From positions 59,467 to 123,466 of the forward strand of contig NZ_JTLI01000006.1 in the NCBI RefSeq assembly GCF_000799075.1: a DNA stretch of 64,000 nucleotides, given 5' to 3'. Under the pieces are notes generated by a model that saw nothing but the letters and a program-made list of their open reading frames with translations, ran no database searches and was not told the DNA's origin. Shown one piece after another: positions 9,901-19,866 of this stretch. Every line of letters begins with the position of its first letter. Within the stretch, counting starts at the first letter, position 1. A program made the translations under genes and the position numbers. Source of the stretch: Cetobacterium sp. ZOR0034 (GTDB lineage: Bacteria; Fusobacteriota; Fusobacteriia; Fusobacteriales; Fusobacteriaceae).

Positions 9901-11311
9901 TGTAGATCTTATAGATTTTAATGCAAATTTACCGAGTGCTTTATTAGATTTGGAAAAACTGAACATGGTTTTAAAGATAGACAATGAGAGGCTGACTGTT
10001 AACTCTTTGGAAGGTTTAATTAATAAGGGAGAGATAAAAGGTAGAGGCTACTTAAAACTTCCTTCTATTGAAGAGATGAAGGCGGATGATGAATTTTATA
10101 AAGAATTAGATTATGCTTTTAATGTTACTTTGAAAAATATGATTTATGAATTAAAAGATTATTTTAGAATTGATTTATCTACAAATCTAATATACTCTGA
10201 AAATAAAGTTTCTGGAAATATCATTATAAACAATGGAGAGATAACAGGTATATTAAAAGAAGATAAGGGGTTGATTTTAACTATATTAAACTTTATAATA
10301 GATAAGACAAGAGCTATAATAGGTGAGAGTAAAAGACTTGGAGAAGATTTTGAAATAAAGGGAAGTAAGTTAGATGAAACTCCAGAGTTTAATGTTGGAG
10401 TTATGATAAAAGATGGAATAAATATAAATATTCCAGATATATCAACATTTGCTCAAGATGTTCAAGGTATTTTGTTAGGTAGGTTTAATTTAGTAGGAAA
10501 AAATGATAAAATATCAGTATTGGGTGAATTAGAAGTTCAAAAGGGAAGTTTTGTGTTAGGAAGTGAAGATTTTACGGTCACAAGAGCTTTGTTATTATCT
10601 GATAAAAAAAATGGACTACTTTCAGATTTTAACCCAAATTTAATTTTTGATGTTTCATCATTAACTGCGAATGGAAATATAGAAATTTCTTTACAAGGAG
10701 AGCTAAATAGTTTAAGATTAAATATATTAACTAGTCAAGGAAGTGAAAGTAGTAGTTTAAAAAATATATTTGATGGCGATGGCGATGAGAGTGATAAAAA
10801 TATAGTAGCGTTACTTTTTAAAACTATAATAGATAGTCAGATATCAAGTACGTTATTGAGACCTATATCTAAAACGATAAAGAACACTTTTCATATTTCG
10901 AAATTTAGAATAGTTTCTGATGTTTTTAATCAAGAAGTATTAGCAAATTCCGACGATCCTAAAACACAGGATCCAAATGTATTTGGCTTCGGAGCTTATT
11001 TAGAAGCGGAGAATCCAATATATAAAGATAAGTATTTCTGGGTATTGAAATTAGGAATAATAGATGGAAGTAAATATGATTTTGGAAAAAGTTCTAGTGA
11101 AGGACAATCAAATGAAGTCTCAAATTCAGTTAATCAATTTGATTTTAAAGTTGAAAGAAGATATAGATCAGGATGGTCTTACGGAGTTGGAGTGTCAAGG
11201 TTAAATGAAGCAAATATGATAGATGAAGAGAAAAAAGGAAATTTAAATTATTATGTTGATTTTAAATTTGAAAGAAAATATAATAGTATAAAAGATATTT
11301 TTTCTAAATAA
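6977..11311 (+). CDS. tamB: TamB-like (DUF490/AsmA superfamily) envelope lipid-transport protein
   Basis: A 1444-residue protein with one N-terminal membrane anchor (~11-29) and a very long, repetitive beta-rich periplasmic region of short strands (many N-G-E/K turns), ending in the TamB C-terminal domain (~1050-1444; e.g. INIPDISTFAQDVQGILLGRFNL). TamB-family proteins form a hydrophobic-groove bridge between inner and outer membranes and are linked to phospholipid transport and to outer-membrane protein assembly with an Omp85 partner. No tamA precedes it; the next gene is bamA, 24 bases away, suggesting that BamA may be its partner here (inference). GGGAGGG lies 8 bases before the ATG. Confidence 0.88.
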   Translation: MKIFEKYKKIIFIALPIFIFLSGGLLVKYNLPKLVEVILKLALGPTISSQEIKFPKFGEIDIKDVVLSKGNDTMVKAPQVVITYSKESLKNFRLKEINVENPWVHIERNGENVNIVNAFSSGGESDPNSKAGAAVPIDIITVKNGTLIFRDTTYSREIKQELDVVNGYVSFDKVKGIDLEFKGNRNKEIYEYRLNNLNEPLNMNIILKNIDVKPELIQYGYDDKELSGASGIFNMDLTIATSGLRGHANLKDGTVIYDSLSDIVKDVNGNIDFKENGINVDFRYDLNKTPGLFKVFYSEETGVKVDFQFKDLPYSTARSYKLLGDLNLPLDELIFKNVDVELLYKQDLGFKAEVLYKSYPFVSSGIEVDNLNGKVNFKDGILNLSGNELDILFKGVDYKKVFSYSADLDLREDNLKFDIKSSFIDFNGEYLKDEKRVELYQDSKLALSYDLEKGNLDLLNLSGKNLINDYTFLFKASEEDKKINFEEISMINNEKQKVLQLSGDLNREILNYNFKIHIKNFQEKNLFGELSLKAKLDFIGQIAGEKDKFILRGAVKDLQVEGQDLGLESYLNLSLINNDGLQAQIDGELRKVEYKNFKLEGIKIVSKYQDGKLEISDVRNGFFKINGELDTLEKYIDLNYSINGLRSSEFKNSNINLILNDVKGSVKGLFDNLEATAKVTEAYLETPNKELVSLNGDINYQNDTVALNNFKINQSLANVRYDLKSNKGEFSINILEENLSKYYSFKALKYRLLSRVDGKIVDGSIDAKIDITVDRAYLNGNSIPSLKLDLSYKKDELENILNIESIDVFNLEGKKLLSSRGELDFLENTIDFIVPKQSLYLKDFSGFVNVKDMSGSIGLESSIKGDILDPFYSLKLFDGEYEIKGIDFDKISLELNGDKRKLKVDELLGYYENNEIKGKGEYLIQSQEYKFNIFSKNIDLSFLNGILPKDVIKNISGTANVDVWLSSILKENSGYVDLIDFNANLPSALLDLEKLNMVLKIDNERLTVNSLEGLINKGEIKGRGYLKLPSIEEMKADDEFYKELDYAFNVTLKNMIYELKDYFRIDLSTNLIYSENKVSGNIIINNGEITGILKEDKGLILTILNFIIDKTRAIIGESKRLGEDFEIKGSKLDETPEFNVGVMIKDGININIPDISTFAQDVQGILLGRFNLVGKNDKISVLGELEVQKGSFVLGSEDFTVTRALLLSDKKNGLLSDFNPNLIFDVSSLTANGNIEISLQGELNSLRLNILTSQGSESSSLKNIFDGDGDESDKNIVALLFKTIIDSQISSTLLRPISKTIKNTFHISKFRIVSDVFNQEVLANSDDPKTQDPNVFGFGAYLEAENPIYKDKYFWVLKLGIIDGSKYDFGKSSSEGQSNEVSNSVNQFDFKVERRYRSGWSYGVGVSRLNEANMIDEEKKGNLNYYVDFKFERKYNSIKDIFSK

Positions 11312-11335
11312 AAAATAATTGGAGGGCAATTTAGG

Positions 11336-13414
11336 ATGAGAAAACACCTAATCGGAATAATATCACTAATAGCTTCTGTAGTTTCATTTGGAGCAGAAGG
11401 AGAATATTTAGTAAAAGGGGTAGAGTTTAGAAATTTAAATGAAATACCACAAGATGTTTTAATACAAAAAATGAGCCTAAAAAAAGGACAAGTATTCTCA
11501 ACAGAAGGGTTATTAAAAGACTATAATAATATAAAAAATAGTAATTATATAGAAGAGTTAGCAATTTACCCTCAAGTTTTTGATGGTGGAATAAAGTTAG
11601 TAGTGGATGTTAAAGAAAAAAGAGAAACTAAAGAACTTTTAGAAAAACAAGGGATATTGCCAGCTTCAGAAAGAGAAAGAGTAGATACTTCTTTAGTTGT
11701 ATCAGGTTTAGAGATAATAGGAAGTGTGAATGTTCCTGTATCAGAAGTCGCTAAAAAGATACCGATTAAAGCGGGAGGATATTTCTCTAAAAATAGAATA
11801 GTTAGAGGACAAAGAGAGTTGCTTGAAACAGGTATGTATAGAGAAGTAATTCCAGATGTATATCAATATCCAGAAGGATTAGTTGTTGTTTATTCAGTTA
11901 TTGAAAATCCAATTATAAATGGAATAAAAATATCAGGAAATACTAAATATACAGCAGAAGAATTGAAAGCTTTAGTAAATATAGAAACAGGAAAAGTATT
12001 AAATTTAAATAATTTAAGAGATGCTAGAGATAAGATATTAAAGAAATACAATGAAGATGGATACGTGTTAGCTGAGATAGAAGATATCGATTTAACAGGA
12101 ACTAATGAGTTAGAAATAGTTATAAATGAAGGTATGGTTGGAAAAGTAGACTTTACTAAAATGGTAACTAAGCAAAAAGGACAAAGAAGAAAAGCTACAG
12201 ATACACTTCTAAAAACAAGAGATTATGTAGTTGAAAGAGAGATTGAAATTAAAGAAGGTGAAGTATTTAATATTAACGAATACAACGAAACAGTTTCTAA
12301 TTTGATGAGAACTGGGTATTTTAAAAATGTAAAGTATGAAACTAAACAAAGATCAGGAGAAGGTTCAGGAACAGATTTATTATTACTGTTAGAAGAAGAA
12401 AGAACAGCGACATTACAAGGAGCAGTATCTTACGGTTCTGAAATTGGATTGTTAGGAATGTTATCAGTTAAGGATATGAACTGGAAAGGAAAAGGGCAGG
12501 AACTAGGTGTAACATTTGAAAAATCAGATGAAAACTATACAAGTTTCTCAATTAACTTCTCAGATCCTTGGATAAGAGATACTGATAGAATCTCTTGGGG
12601 ATGGAGTCTTTATAAGAACGAATATGAAAATAGTGATAGTATCCTATTTAATGAAACAGATACATACGGAGCTAAGCTGAACGTAGGAAAAGGTTTAACT
12701 AAGAATTTAAGAATAGGAATAGGAACAAAAGCTGAATATATAACAGAAAAAACAGATACAGAAGAACTATCATATATAAGCAATGGTGAAGAGCTAAAAC
12801 AAAAATGGGGAGAGGATAGAAGTTATGGACTATTCAGTATTTACCCATCAATAACTTATGATACTAGAAATAGTTATTGGAATCCAACAGCTGGTTGGTA
12901 TGGTAAGTATCAAGTAGAAGTTGGATATGCGGATACTATTGATTCTGGAACTTTTGCAAATACAACTTTAGAATTTAGAAAATATCATAGAGGATTATTC
13001 AAGGATAATACTTTTGCATATAGAGCAGTTGGAGGAATAATGACTTCATCGACTCCTGAGTCACAAAGATTCTGGGTAGGTGGAGGAAGTACTCTTAGAG
13101 GATATGATGGAGGATTCTATCAAGGAACTCAAAAAGTAACGGCAACAGTAGAAAACAGAACTCAAATAAATGATGTTTTAGGATTCGTTGTATTCTCTGA
13201 CTTTGGAAGAGCTTGGGATTACCAAGGGGAAGACCCAGGATACCTAAGAGAGGGAAGAGATGCAAAAGCACCTGACGATATAGCAACTACAGTTGGAGTA
13301 GGATTAAGAGTTAACACACCAGTAGGACCTTTAAGATTTGACTTTGGATGGCCAGTTGGAGATTCAGAAGAAAGTGGTATGAAGTTCTACTTTAATATGG
13401 GACAATCATTCTAA
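11336..13414 (+). CDS. bamA: BamA outer-membrane protein assembly factor (Omp85)
   Basis: A 692-residue Omp85 protein. The signal peptide (~1-19, ending VSFGA) is followed by four POTRA-like units that I place at about 24-95, 122-193, 194-268 and 268-358. A C-terminal 16-strand barrel (~359-692) contains the LRGYDGG form of the conserved (V/L)RG(F/Y) motif, and the final residue is Phe, as in barrel substrates. Enterobacterial BamA has five POTRAs and ~800 residues; four here is shorter. It folds and inserts outer-membrane beta-barrels. The order bamA-skp-lpxD downstream is the classical envelope cluster. Confidence 0.94.
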   Translation: MRKHLIGIISLIASVVSFGAEGEYLVKGVEFRNLNEIPQDVLIQKMSLKKGQVFSTEGLLKDYNNIKNSNYIEELAIYPQVFDGGIKLVVDVKEKRETKELLEKQGILPASERERVDTSLVVSGLEIIGSVNVPVSEVAKKIPIKAGGYFSKNRIVRGQRELLETGMYREVIPDVYQYPEGLVVVYSVIENPIINGIKISGNTKYTAEELKALVNIETGKVLNLNNLRDARDKILKKYNEDGYVLAEIEDIDLTGTNELEIVINEGMVGKVDFTKMVTKQKGQRRKATDTLLKTRDYVVEREIEIKEGEVFNINEYNETVSNLMRTGYFKNVKYETKQRSGEGSGTDLLLLLEEERTATLQGAVSYGSEIGLLGMLSVKDMNWKGKGQELGVTFEKSDENYTSFSINFSDPWIRDTDRISWGWSLYKNEYENSDSILFNETDTYGAKLNVGKGLTKNLRIGIGTKAEYITEKTDTEELSYISNGEELKQKWGEDRSYGLFSIYPSITYDTRNSYWNPTAGWYGKYQVEVGYADTIDSGTFANTTLEFRKYHRGLFKDNTFAYRAVGGIMTSSTPESQRFWVGGGSTLRGYDGGFYQGTQKVTATVENRTQINDVLGFVVFSDFGRAWDYQGEDPGYLREGRDAKAPDDIATTVGVGLRVNTPVGPLRFDFGWPVGDSEESGMKFYFNMGQSF

Positions 13415-13439
13415 TAAATATATATATGGAGGATTCACA

Positions 13440-13925
13440 ATGAAAAAAATAGCACTAATCGCAATGCTAGGAGCATTATCAACATCTGCATTTGCATTAA
13501 AAGTAGGATATGTAAACAGCCAAGAGCTTTTCGCAAAATACTCGCAAACAAAGGTTGTTAGAGATAACTTAACTAAAGAAAAGCAAGCTTTAGAAGCAAC
13601 ATTACAAAAGCAAGAGATAGATTTACAAAAACTTCAAGTTGAATTACAAGGAAAAGGAAAAGATGTAACAGAAACTGAGAAAAAAGCTTTCGAAGATAAA
13701 GTTGCAGCTTTCCAAAAATTAGTAAGAGAGTCTCAAGCAAAGTTATCTAATGAAGAAGCTAAAAAGATGCAAGAGATTGATAGATTAATAAATATATCTA
13801 TTCAAAATGTAGCAAGATCAGAAAAATATGATTATGTTTTAGAGCAGGGAGCAATCAAATTTGGTGGAGAAAATTTAACTCCAAAAGTATTAAATGTTAT
13901 GGAAAAAAGTAAAAAAATAAACTAA
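13440..13925 (+). CDS. skp: Skp/OmpH-family periplasmic chaperone
   Basis: A 161-residue secreted protein with a clear signal peptide (about 1-19, STSAFA before the cut), then the OmpH start LKVGYVNSQELFAKY and a long charged coiled coil (~35-125). Skp trimers hold unfolded outer-membrane proteins in the periplasm for delivery to BamA. GGAGG precedes the ATG and it sits between bamA and lpxD. Length and arrangement are normal for the family. Confidence 0.93.
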   Translation: MKKIALIAMLGALSTSAFALKVGYVNSQELFAKYSQTKVVRDNLTKEKQALEATLQKQEIDLQKLQVELQGKGKDVTETEKKAFEDKVAAFQKLVRESQAKLSNEEAKKMQEIDRLINISIQNVARSEKYDYVLEQGAIKFGGENLTPKVLNVMEKSKKIN

Positions 13926-13958
13926 TAGTATTGTAAAAAAAGAGAGGGATAAAATATT

Positions 13959-14957
13959 ATGACTTATAAAATAGATGAGTTAATATCCCTTCTTGAATGT
14001 GAGGTAAAGGGAGATGCCAAGGTAAACATTACAGGGTTATCTCCCTTTTTTCAAGCTCAAGAAGGAGATGTAACTTTTGCATCAGATGAAAAGTTTTTAA
14101 AAAAATTAAATGAGACAAAGGCAAGTGTTGTTATAGTACCTGCAGGAATAGAGTTGCCAGAAAATGGAAAAACATATCTACTTGTAACTTCTAATCCTAG
14201 AGTTTTAATGCCAAAACTATTAAATTTCTTTAAAAGAAAAACTAAGAGAATGGAAAAAATGATTGAGGATTCAGCAGTTATAGGTGAAGAGACTACCGTA
14301 GCTATAAATTCATACATAGGGCACGACGTAAAACTTGGAAAAAATGTTACAATTTATCCAAACGTAACAATCTGTGAAGGAGTAGAAATTGGAGACAATA
14401 CAACAGTTTATCCAAATGTAACAATAAGAGAGTTTTGTAAAATTGGGAAAGAGTGTGTTATTCAACCAGGAGCTGTAATTGGATCAGACGGATTTGGATT
14501 TGTTAAAGTAAATGGAAATAATACAAAGATAGATCAAATAGGGTCTGTTGTGATAGAAGACTTTGTAGAGATAGGTGCGAACACAACTATTGATAGAGGA
14601 ACTATCGGAGATACTATAATAAAAAAATACACAAAAATAGATAACTTAGTTCAAATAGCACATAATGATATTATAGGTGAAAACTGCTTAATTATTTCTC
14701 AAGTTGGAATAGCAGGTAGTACTGAAGTTGGAAATAATACAACTTTAGGAGGACAAGTTGGAATAGGTGGACACATAAAAATTGGAAGTAACGTAATGAT
14801 AGGAGCTAAATCTGGAGTTACTGGAAATGTTGATGATAATCAAATTTTAGCAGGTCATCCACTGATGAATTTAAAAGATGATCTAAAAGTAAAAGCAGTA
14901 CAAAAAAAGTTACCAGAGTTATTAAAAAGAGTTAAAGAGTTAGAGAAAAAAATATAA
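13959..14957 (+). CDS. lpxD: UDP-3-O-(3-hydroxyacyl)glucosamine N-acyltransferase LpxD
   Basis: A 332-residue acyltransferase of lipid A synthesis, adding the N-linked acyl chain from acyl-ACP. The N-terminal uridine-binding domain (~1-100) is followed by left-handed beta-helix hexapeptide repeats (~105-300; many [IV]-G-x-N-[VT]-[TV] units). The catalytic histidine is His235 in VQIAHND. This shows the organism makes lipid A; waaA at 42197 agrees. It is the last gene of the run that starts at ktrB and is closed by a strong terminator. Confidence 0.96.
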   Translation: MTYKIDELISLLECEVKGDAKVNITGLSPFFQAQEGDVTFASDEKFLKKLNETKASVVIVPAGIELPENGKTYLLVTSNPRVLMPKLLNFFKRKTKRMEKMIEDSAVIGEETTVAINSYIGHDVKLGKNVTIYPNVTICEGVEIGDNTTVYPNVTIREFCKIGKECVIQPGAVIGSDGFGFVKVNGNNTKIDQIGSVVIEDFVEIGANTTIDRGTIGDTIIKKYTKIDNLVQIAHNDIIGENCLIISQVGIAGSTEVGNNTTLGGQVGIGGHIKIGSNVMIGAKSGVTGNVDDNQILAGHPLMNLKDDLKVKAVQKKLPELLKRVKELEKKI

Positions 14958-14961
14958 AAAT

Positions 14962-15005
14962 AAAATCTAAAAGGACAGAAAAATCCTTTTAGATTTTTTA
15001 TTTTT
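14962..15005 (+). terminator. Terminator of the ktrB-lpxD operon
   Basis: A 14-bp perfect stem (14962-14975 with 14984-14997) with an 8-nt loop is followed by a T-rich tract (TTATTTTTTT at about 14996-15007). It is a classic intrinsic terminator immediately after lpxD. Confidence 0.92.
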
Positions 15006-15038
15006 TTAAAGAAAGGTATTTAATTTACAGGGCTAACG

Positions 15039-15047
15039 TGGTACAAT
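15039..15047 (+). promoter_or_regulatory. Extended -10 promoter candidate for the DUF2344-serS unit
   Basis: TGG-TACAAT (TGN plus -10) lies 30 bases before the DUF2344 gene and after the lpxD terminator. No convincing -35 is seen at 17 bp. Confidence 0.5.
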
Positions 15048-15076
15048 ATACAAAATAAGAAAAATGAGGTAGTTTA

Positions 15077-15664
15077 ATGAAAAAGAGAATATTTTTTGAT
15101 AAGTATGGAGAGATGAGATTTATATCCCATTTAGATATGCTTAGATTTGCAGATAGACTATTAAAGAAAGCTCATATACCTATGAAATACACACAAGGGT
15201 TTCATCCAAGACCAAAGATATCTTTAGGAAACCCAGTATCCTTAGGAACTGAAGCTTTTAATGAGTTAATGGATATAGAGTTATCAGAAGTGATGACAAA
15301 TGAGGAAGTTTTAGAAAGAATGAATTCTGCAGCTGTTCCTGGCTTTAGAGTAAATAAAGTTGAAACAGTAGAGGATAAAAAAAGTATTGTAGATACTTAT
15401 ACAAATGCTTTATTCCAAATAACAGGGGAAAAAGAGGATATAGATACTTTAGAAAATCTATTCAATCAAGATGAAATAATTGAAAGAAAAGAGAAAAATG
15501 GTAAAATATCTGAGAGAAATTTAGGTGAGAGAGTTAAAGATTTCTCTAGAGTAGAGAATACGATTGAGTTAGAACTGGTTAATACTTCACCAAATTCATT
15601 TTTAATATTAGCAGGTGTGGATATTAAGAACGTACATATAATAAAAAAGGGTTATAAAATCTAA
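15077..15664 (+). CDS. DUF2344 (TIGR03936) radical-SAM-associated protein
   Basis: A 195-residue protein with the family's opening FDKYGEMRFISHLDMLRFADRLLKKA and the GFHPRPKISLGNPVSLG segment (both read in parts). Members are usually fused to, or encoded beside, a B12-binding radical SAM protein (TIGR03960). Here no radical SAM gene is adjacent: upstream is the lpxD terminator, downstream serS. The biochemical role is not established; a tRNA or rRNA modification link has been suggested from gene context elsewhere. The ATG has only a weak GAGGTAG ribosome site. Confidence 0.85.
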   Translation: MKKRIFFDKYGEMRFISHLDMLRFADRLLKKAHIPMKYTQGFHPRPKISLGNPVSLGTEAFNELMDIELSEVMTNEEVLERMNSAAVPGFRVNKVETVEDKKSIVDTYTNALFQITGEKEDIDTLENLFNQDEIIERKEKNGKISERNLGERVKDFSRVENTIELELVNTSPNSFLILAGVDIKNVHIIKKGYKI

Positions 15665-15673
15665 AATATATAA

Positions 15674-17426
<1,753 letters not shown>

Positions 17427-17438
17427 TAGTTTCAAAAA

Positions 17439-17467
17439 TTGATTTTAGTTTAAAAATTTGTTATATT
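17439..17467 (+). promoter_or_regulatory. Promoter of fba
   Basis: TTGATT at 17439-17444, a 17-bp spacer and TATATT at 17462-17467, with TGT directly before the -10 (extended -10). The fba ribosome site AGGAGG is at 17487-17492. Confidence 0.82.
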
Positions 17468-17499
17468 AATAGATGAATAAAATATCAGGAGGAAAAGTT

Positions 17500-18477
17500 A
17501 TGTCATATAATTACAAAGATTTAGGATTATCTAATACTAGAGAAATGTTCGCAAAGGCTAATAGAGAGCACTACGCAGTTCCAGCATTCAACTTCAACAA
17601 CATGGAGCAAATGTTAGCAATCGTAGAAGCTTGTGCTGAAATGGGTTCACCAGTTATATTACAATGTTCAACAGGGGCATTAAAATATATGACAAAAGAG
17701 GTTGCTCCATTATTAGCAAAGGCAGCTGTGGATAGAGCAAGAGCTATGGGATCAGATATTCCAGTAGCATTACACTTAGATCACGGACCAAACTTAGACG
17801 CAGTAAAGGCTTGTATAGATGCAGGATTCTCATCAGTAATGATCGATGGTTCTCACTATTCATTCGAAGAAAATATAGCAATCACAAAAGAAGTTGTAGA
17901 GTACGCAAAGCAATTTGACGTAACTGTAGAGGCTGAATTAGGAGTTCTAGCTGGAGTAGAAGATGACGTTGTTGCAGAGCACAGTATCTTTACAAACCCT
18001 GATGAAGTTGAAGAGTTCGTATCAAGAACTGGAGTAGAGTCATTAGCAATCGCTATTGGAACTTCTCATGGAGCTCACAAGTTCAAGCCAGGAACTGATC
18101 CTAAATTAGAGTTAAACATATTAGCTGAAATCGAAAGAAGATTACCAGGATTCCCAATCGTATTACACGGATCATCAGCAGTACCTCAAAAATACGTTGA
18201 AGAAATCAAGAAATTCGGTGGACAATTAAAAGATGCTATCGGAATTCCAGATACAGAGTTAATGGGAGCAGCTAAATCAGGTGTTGCAAAAATAAACGTT
18301 GATACTGACGGAAGACTTGCATTCACTGCAGGAGTAAGAAGAGTATTCGGAGAGCAACCTGGAGAATTCGATCCAAGAAAATACTTAGGTGTTGCACAAG
18401 CTGAAATGAAAGCTTACTACAAATCAAAAATTAAAACAGTTTTCGGTTCAGAAAACGCTTACACTGCTGCAAAGTAG
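17500..18477 (+). CDS. fba: Class II fructose-1,6-bisphosphate aldolase
   Basis: A 325-residue zinc-dependent aldolase of glycolysis, interconverting fructose-1,6-bisphosphate with DHAP and glyceraldehyde-3-phosphate. Family motifs are LHLDHGPNLD (zinc/catalytic His-Asp), VEAELGVLAGVEDD, GTSHGAHKFKPG and LHGSSAVP. I choose ATG 17500 because AGGAGG ends 7 bases before it; the upstream ATG 17473 would place that ribosome site inside the gene. Codon use is richer in C-ending codons (AAC, TTC, GAC) than neighbours, as expected for a highly expressed gene. It has its own promoter and terminator. A tagatose-bisphosphate specificity cannot be excluded by eye. Confidence 0.94.
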   Translation: MSYNYKDLGLSNTREMFAKANREHYAVPAFNFNNMEQMLAIVEACAEMGSPVILQCSTGALKYMTKEVAPLLAKAAVDRARAMGSDIPVALHLDHGPNLDAVKACIDAGFSSVMIDGSHYSFEENIAITKEVVEYAKQFDVTVEAELGVLAGVEDDVVAEHSIFTNPDEVEEFVSRTGVESLAIAIGTSHGAHKFKPGTDPKLELNILAEIERRLPGFPIVLHGSSAVPQKYVEEIKKFGGQLKDAIGIPDTELMGAAKSGVAKINVDTDGRLAFTAGVRRVFGEQPGEFDPRKYLGVAQAEMKAYYKSKIKTVFGSENAYTAAK

Positions 18478-18486
18478 TTTAAATAG

Positions 18487-18518
18487 AAAACCTGTAGATT
18501 TCTCTACAGGTTTTTTTT
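18487..18518 (+). terminator. Terminator of fba (probably bidirectional)
   Basis: A 12-bp stem AAAACCTGTAGA / TCTACAGGTTTT with the loop TTTC, followed by a T8 run. The T-run overlaps the stop of the convergent small gene, whose transcript would use the A-side of the same hairpin. Confidence 0.93.
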
Positions 18519-18762
18519 ATTTTATATATTTTCCCATTTTATATATATAAGTTTTACTAATCTCTCCATTCTCCTTATAAAATATATAATCTCCATCTAA
18601 TTTTCCGTTTTTATAGTTTGCCTCAGATTTTATAGAACCATTTTGATAATAAGAGAACTCTTTTCCATTTTTATAGATATGAGTATTTTCATTTTTGTTA
18701 AATTTCGGAAAAATAAATAAAGATAGAACTACAGCGATAGAAATAATTATAGATTTTTTCAT
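18517..18762 (-). CDS. Small secreted/anchored MORN-repeat protein
   Basis: An 81-residue protein with an N-terminal hydrophobic segment (MKKSIIISIAVVLSLFIF). MORN-type (YwqK-like) repeats follow: FSYYQNGSIKSEANYKNGKLDG and DYIFYKENGEISKTYIYKMGK (read in parts). Such repeats often occur in proteins of unknown function called YwqK-family antitoxins; no toxin gene is adjacent, so I do not infer one. AGGTG lies upstream and a promoter is readable (18798-18826). It may be a shortened relative of the MORN protein at 46758. Confidence 0.72.
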   Translation of the reverse strand: MKKSIIISIAVVLSLFIFPKFNKNENTHIYKNGKEFSYYQNGSIKSEANYKNGKLDGDYIFYKENGEISKTYIYKMGKYIK

Positions 18763-18797
18763 TTTAAATACACCTCGATAAGTTTTTATTTAAAAAC

Positions 18798-18826
18798 AAT
18801 ATACCATTCATTCCTATATTAGTCTA
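18798..18826 (-). promoter_or_regulatory. Promoter of the small MORN gene
   Basis: On the minus strand: TAGACT (18826-18821), a 17-bp spacer, then TATATT (18803-18798) preceded by TGG, an extended -10. Confidence 0.6.
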
Positions 18827-18859
18827 ATATTATAATATATATAATGATTATAAGTTTTA

Positions 18860-18868
18860 TGTTATAAT
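18860..18868 (+). promoter_or_regulatory. Extended -10 promoter of the LysR gene
   Basis: TGT-TATAAT ends 19 bases before the ATG of the LysR gene. There is no -35 consensus at 17 bp. A 6-bp inverted repeat ATTATA-N5-TATAAT (18829-18845) lies just upstream and could be an operator, although the region is almost pure A/T. Confidence 0.6.
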
Positions 18869-18886
18869 ATTGTTGGAGGTGTTAAA

Positions 18887-19786
18887 ATGGATTTAAATAA
18901 ATTTGAATATATACTATGTGTAGCTCAAGAGAGAAGTTTTACAAAAGCTGCAGCAAAACTTTATATATCACAACCAGCGTTAAGTCAATATGTGGCAACT
19001 TTAGAGGAACAAATAAAGGTTAAATTGTTTGATAGAAGTGTGACACCATTAAAATTAACTTTAGCGGGAGAGATTTTTATAAAAAGAGCTCTAGAAATAT
19101 TGGAATTGAAAAAAGATTTATGGAGAGAATTGCAAGACTTATCAGATAATTTAGTGGGAAATATTTCTATAGGAGTTTCTCCAAATAGAAGTTTATATCT
19201 TTTACCATATTTTTTTTCAGATTTAAAGAATAGCTTTCCAAACATTAGAGTAGAGATTGTTGAAAAAAATAGCCAAGATTTAGAGAAGGGAATTTTAGAT
19301 GGAAGAATAGATGTTGCTATAATATCATTGCCATTGATGACAGCAGATTTAGATTATATAAAATTTTTTAAAGAAGAGTTGTTTTTAGTTACACCGAAAA
19401 ATAGTGAATACAGTAAAAGATTTTTGGGTGCAAGAGTAGATTTTGATTTACTTAGTGAGGAAAAATTTATTTTACTTAAAGAAAAACAAAAATTAAGAAA
19501 TGTTATAGAAAGTATATTTTTAAAAAACAGATTTATTCCTAATATATATTTAGAAACAGAAAGTCAAGAATGTGTTTTAGAAATGATATCTTTAGGTATG
19601 GGAGTGGGATTCACATCTAATATGATTTTAAAAAATAGACGATGGGAAGAAAGAGTTGAAGCCTTTTCTTTAAAAGAAAATGGATTAAATCGTGATTTCG
19701 CAGTTGTTTTTAAAAAAAATAAAAAATTAAACAATGTTGAAAAAGAATTTATAGAAATTTTACAAAAAAAATTTAAATCATTCTAG
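18887..19786 (+). CDS. LysR-family transcriptional regulator
   Basis: A 299-residue LysR regulator. It has an N-terminal winged helix-turn-helix (SFTKAAAKLYISQPALSQYVATLEE region, ~17-41, read in parts), a linker helix, and a periplasmic-binding-like effector domain (~90-299). The domain ends with the typical GMGVGFTSNMI element. The effector is unknown. It lies directly upstream of hydCBA on the same strand, so control of the hydrogenase genes is plausible but not shown. GGAGGTG precedes the ATG. Confidence 0.9.
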   Translation: MDLNKFEYILCVAQERSFTKAAAKLYISQPALSQYVATLEEQIKVKLFDRSVTPLKLTLAGEIFIKRALEILELKKDLWRELQDLSDNLVGNISIGVSPNRSLYLLPYFFSDLKNSFPNIRVEIVEKNSQDLEKGILDGRIDVAIISLPLMTADLDYIKFFKEELFLVTPKNSEYSKRFLGARVDFDLLSEEKFILLKEKQKLRNVIESIFLKNRFIPNIYLETESQECVLEMISLGMGVGFTSNMILKNRRWEERVEAFSLKENGLNRDFAVVFKKNKKLNNVEKEFIEILQKKFKSF

Positions 19787-19789
19787 CTA

Positions 19790-19818
19790 TTGATTTTTAA
19801 AAAAAAATATAGTAATAA
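19790..19818 (+). promoter_or_regulatory. Weak promoter candidate before hydC
   Basis: TTGATT (19790-19795) and TAATAA (19813-19818) have a 17-bp spacer in the gap after the LysR gene. The -10 is poor, so hydCBA may also be read from the LysR promoter. Confidence 0.35.
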
Positions 19819-19866
19819 AATAGAGTGAATTCTTTAGATAATAAAATGAAAAAACAGGAGGTAAAA

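Noticed and set aside
18517..18762. Toxin-antitoxin locus at the small YwqK-like MORN gene
   Set aside because: There is no partner gene; both neighbours are well identified, and the antitoxin label for MORN proteins rests on naming only.
19787..19866. A Rex operator before hydCBA
   Set aside because: No TTGTTAA/TTGTGAA-type inverted repeat is visible in the gap; only A/T-rich sequence.
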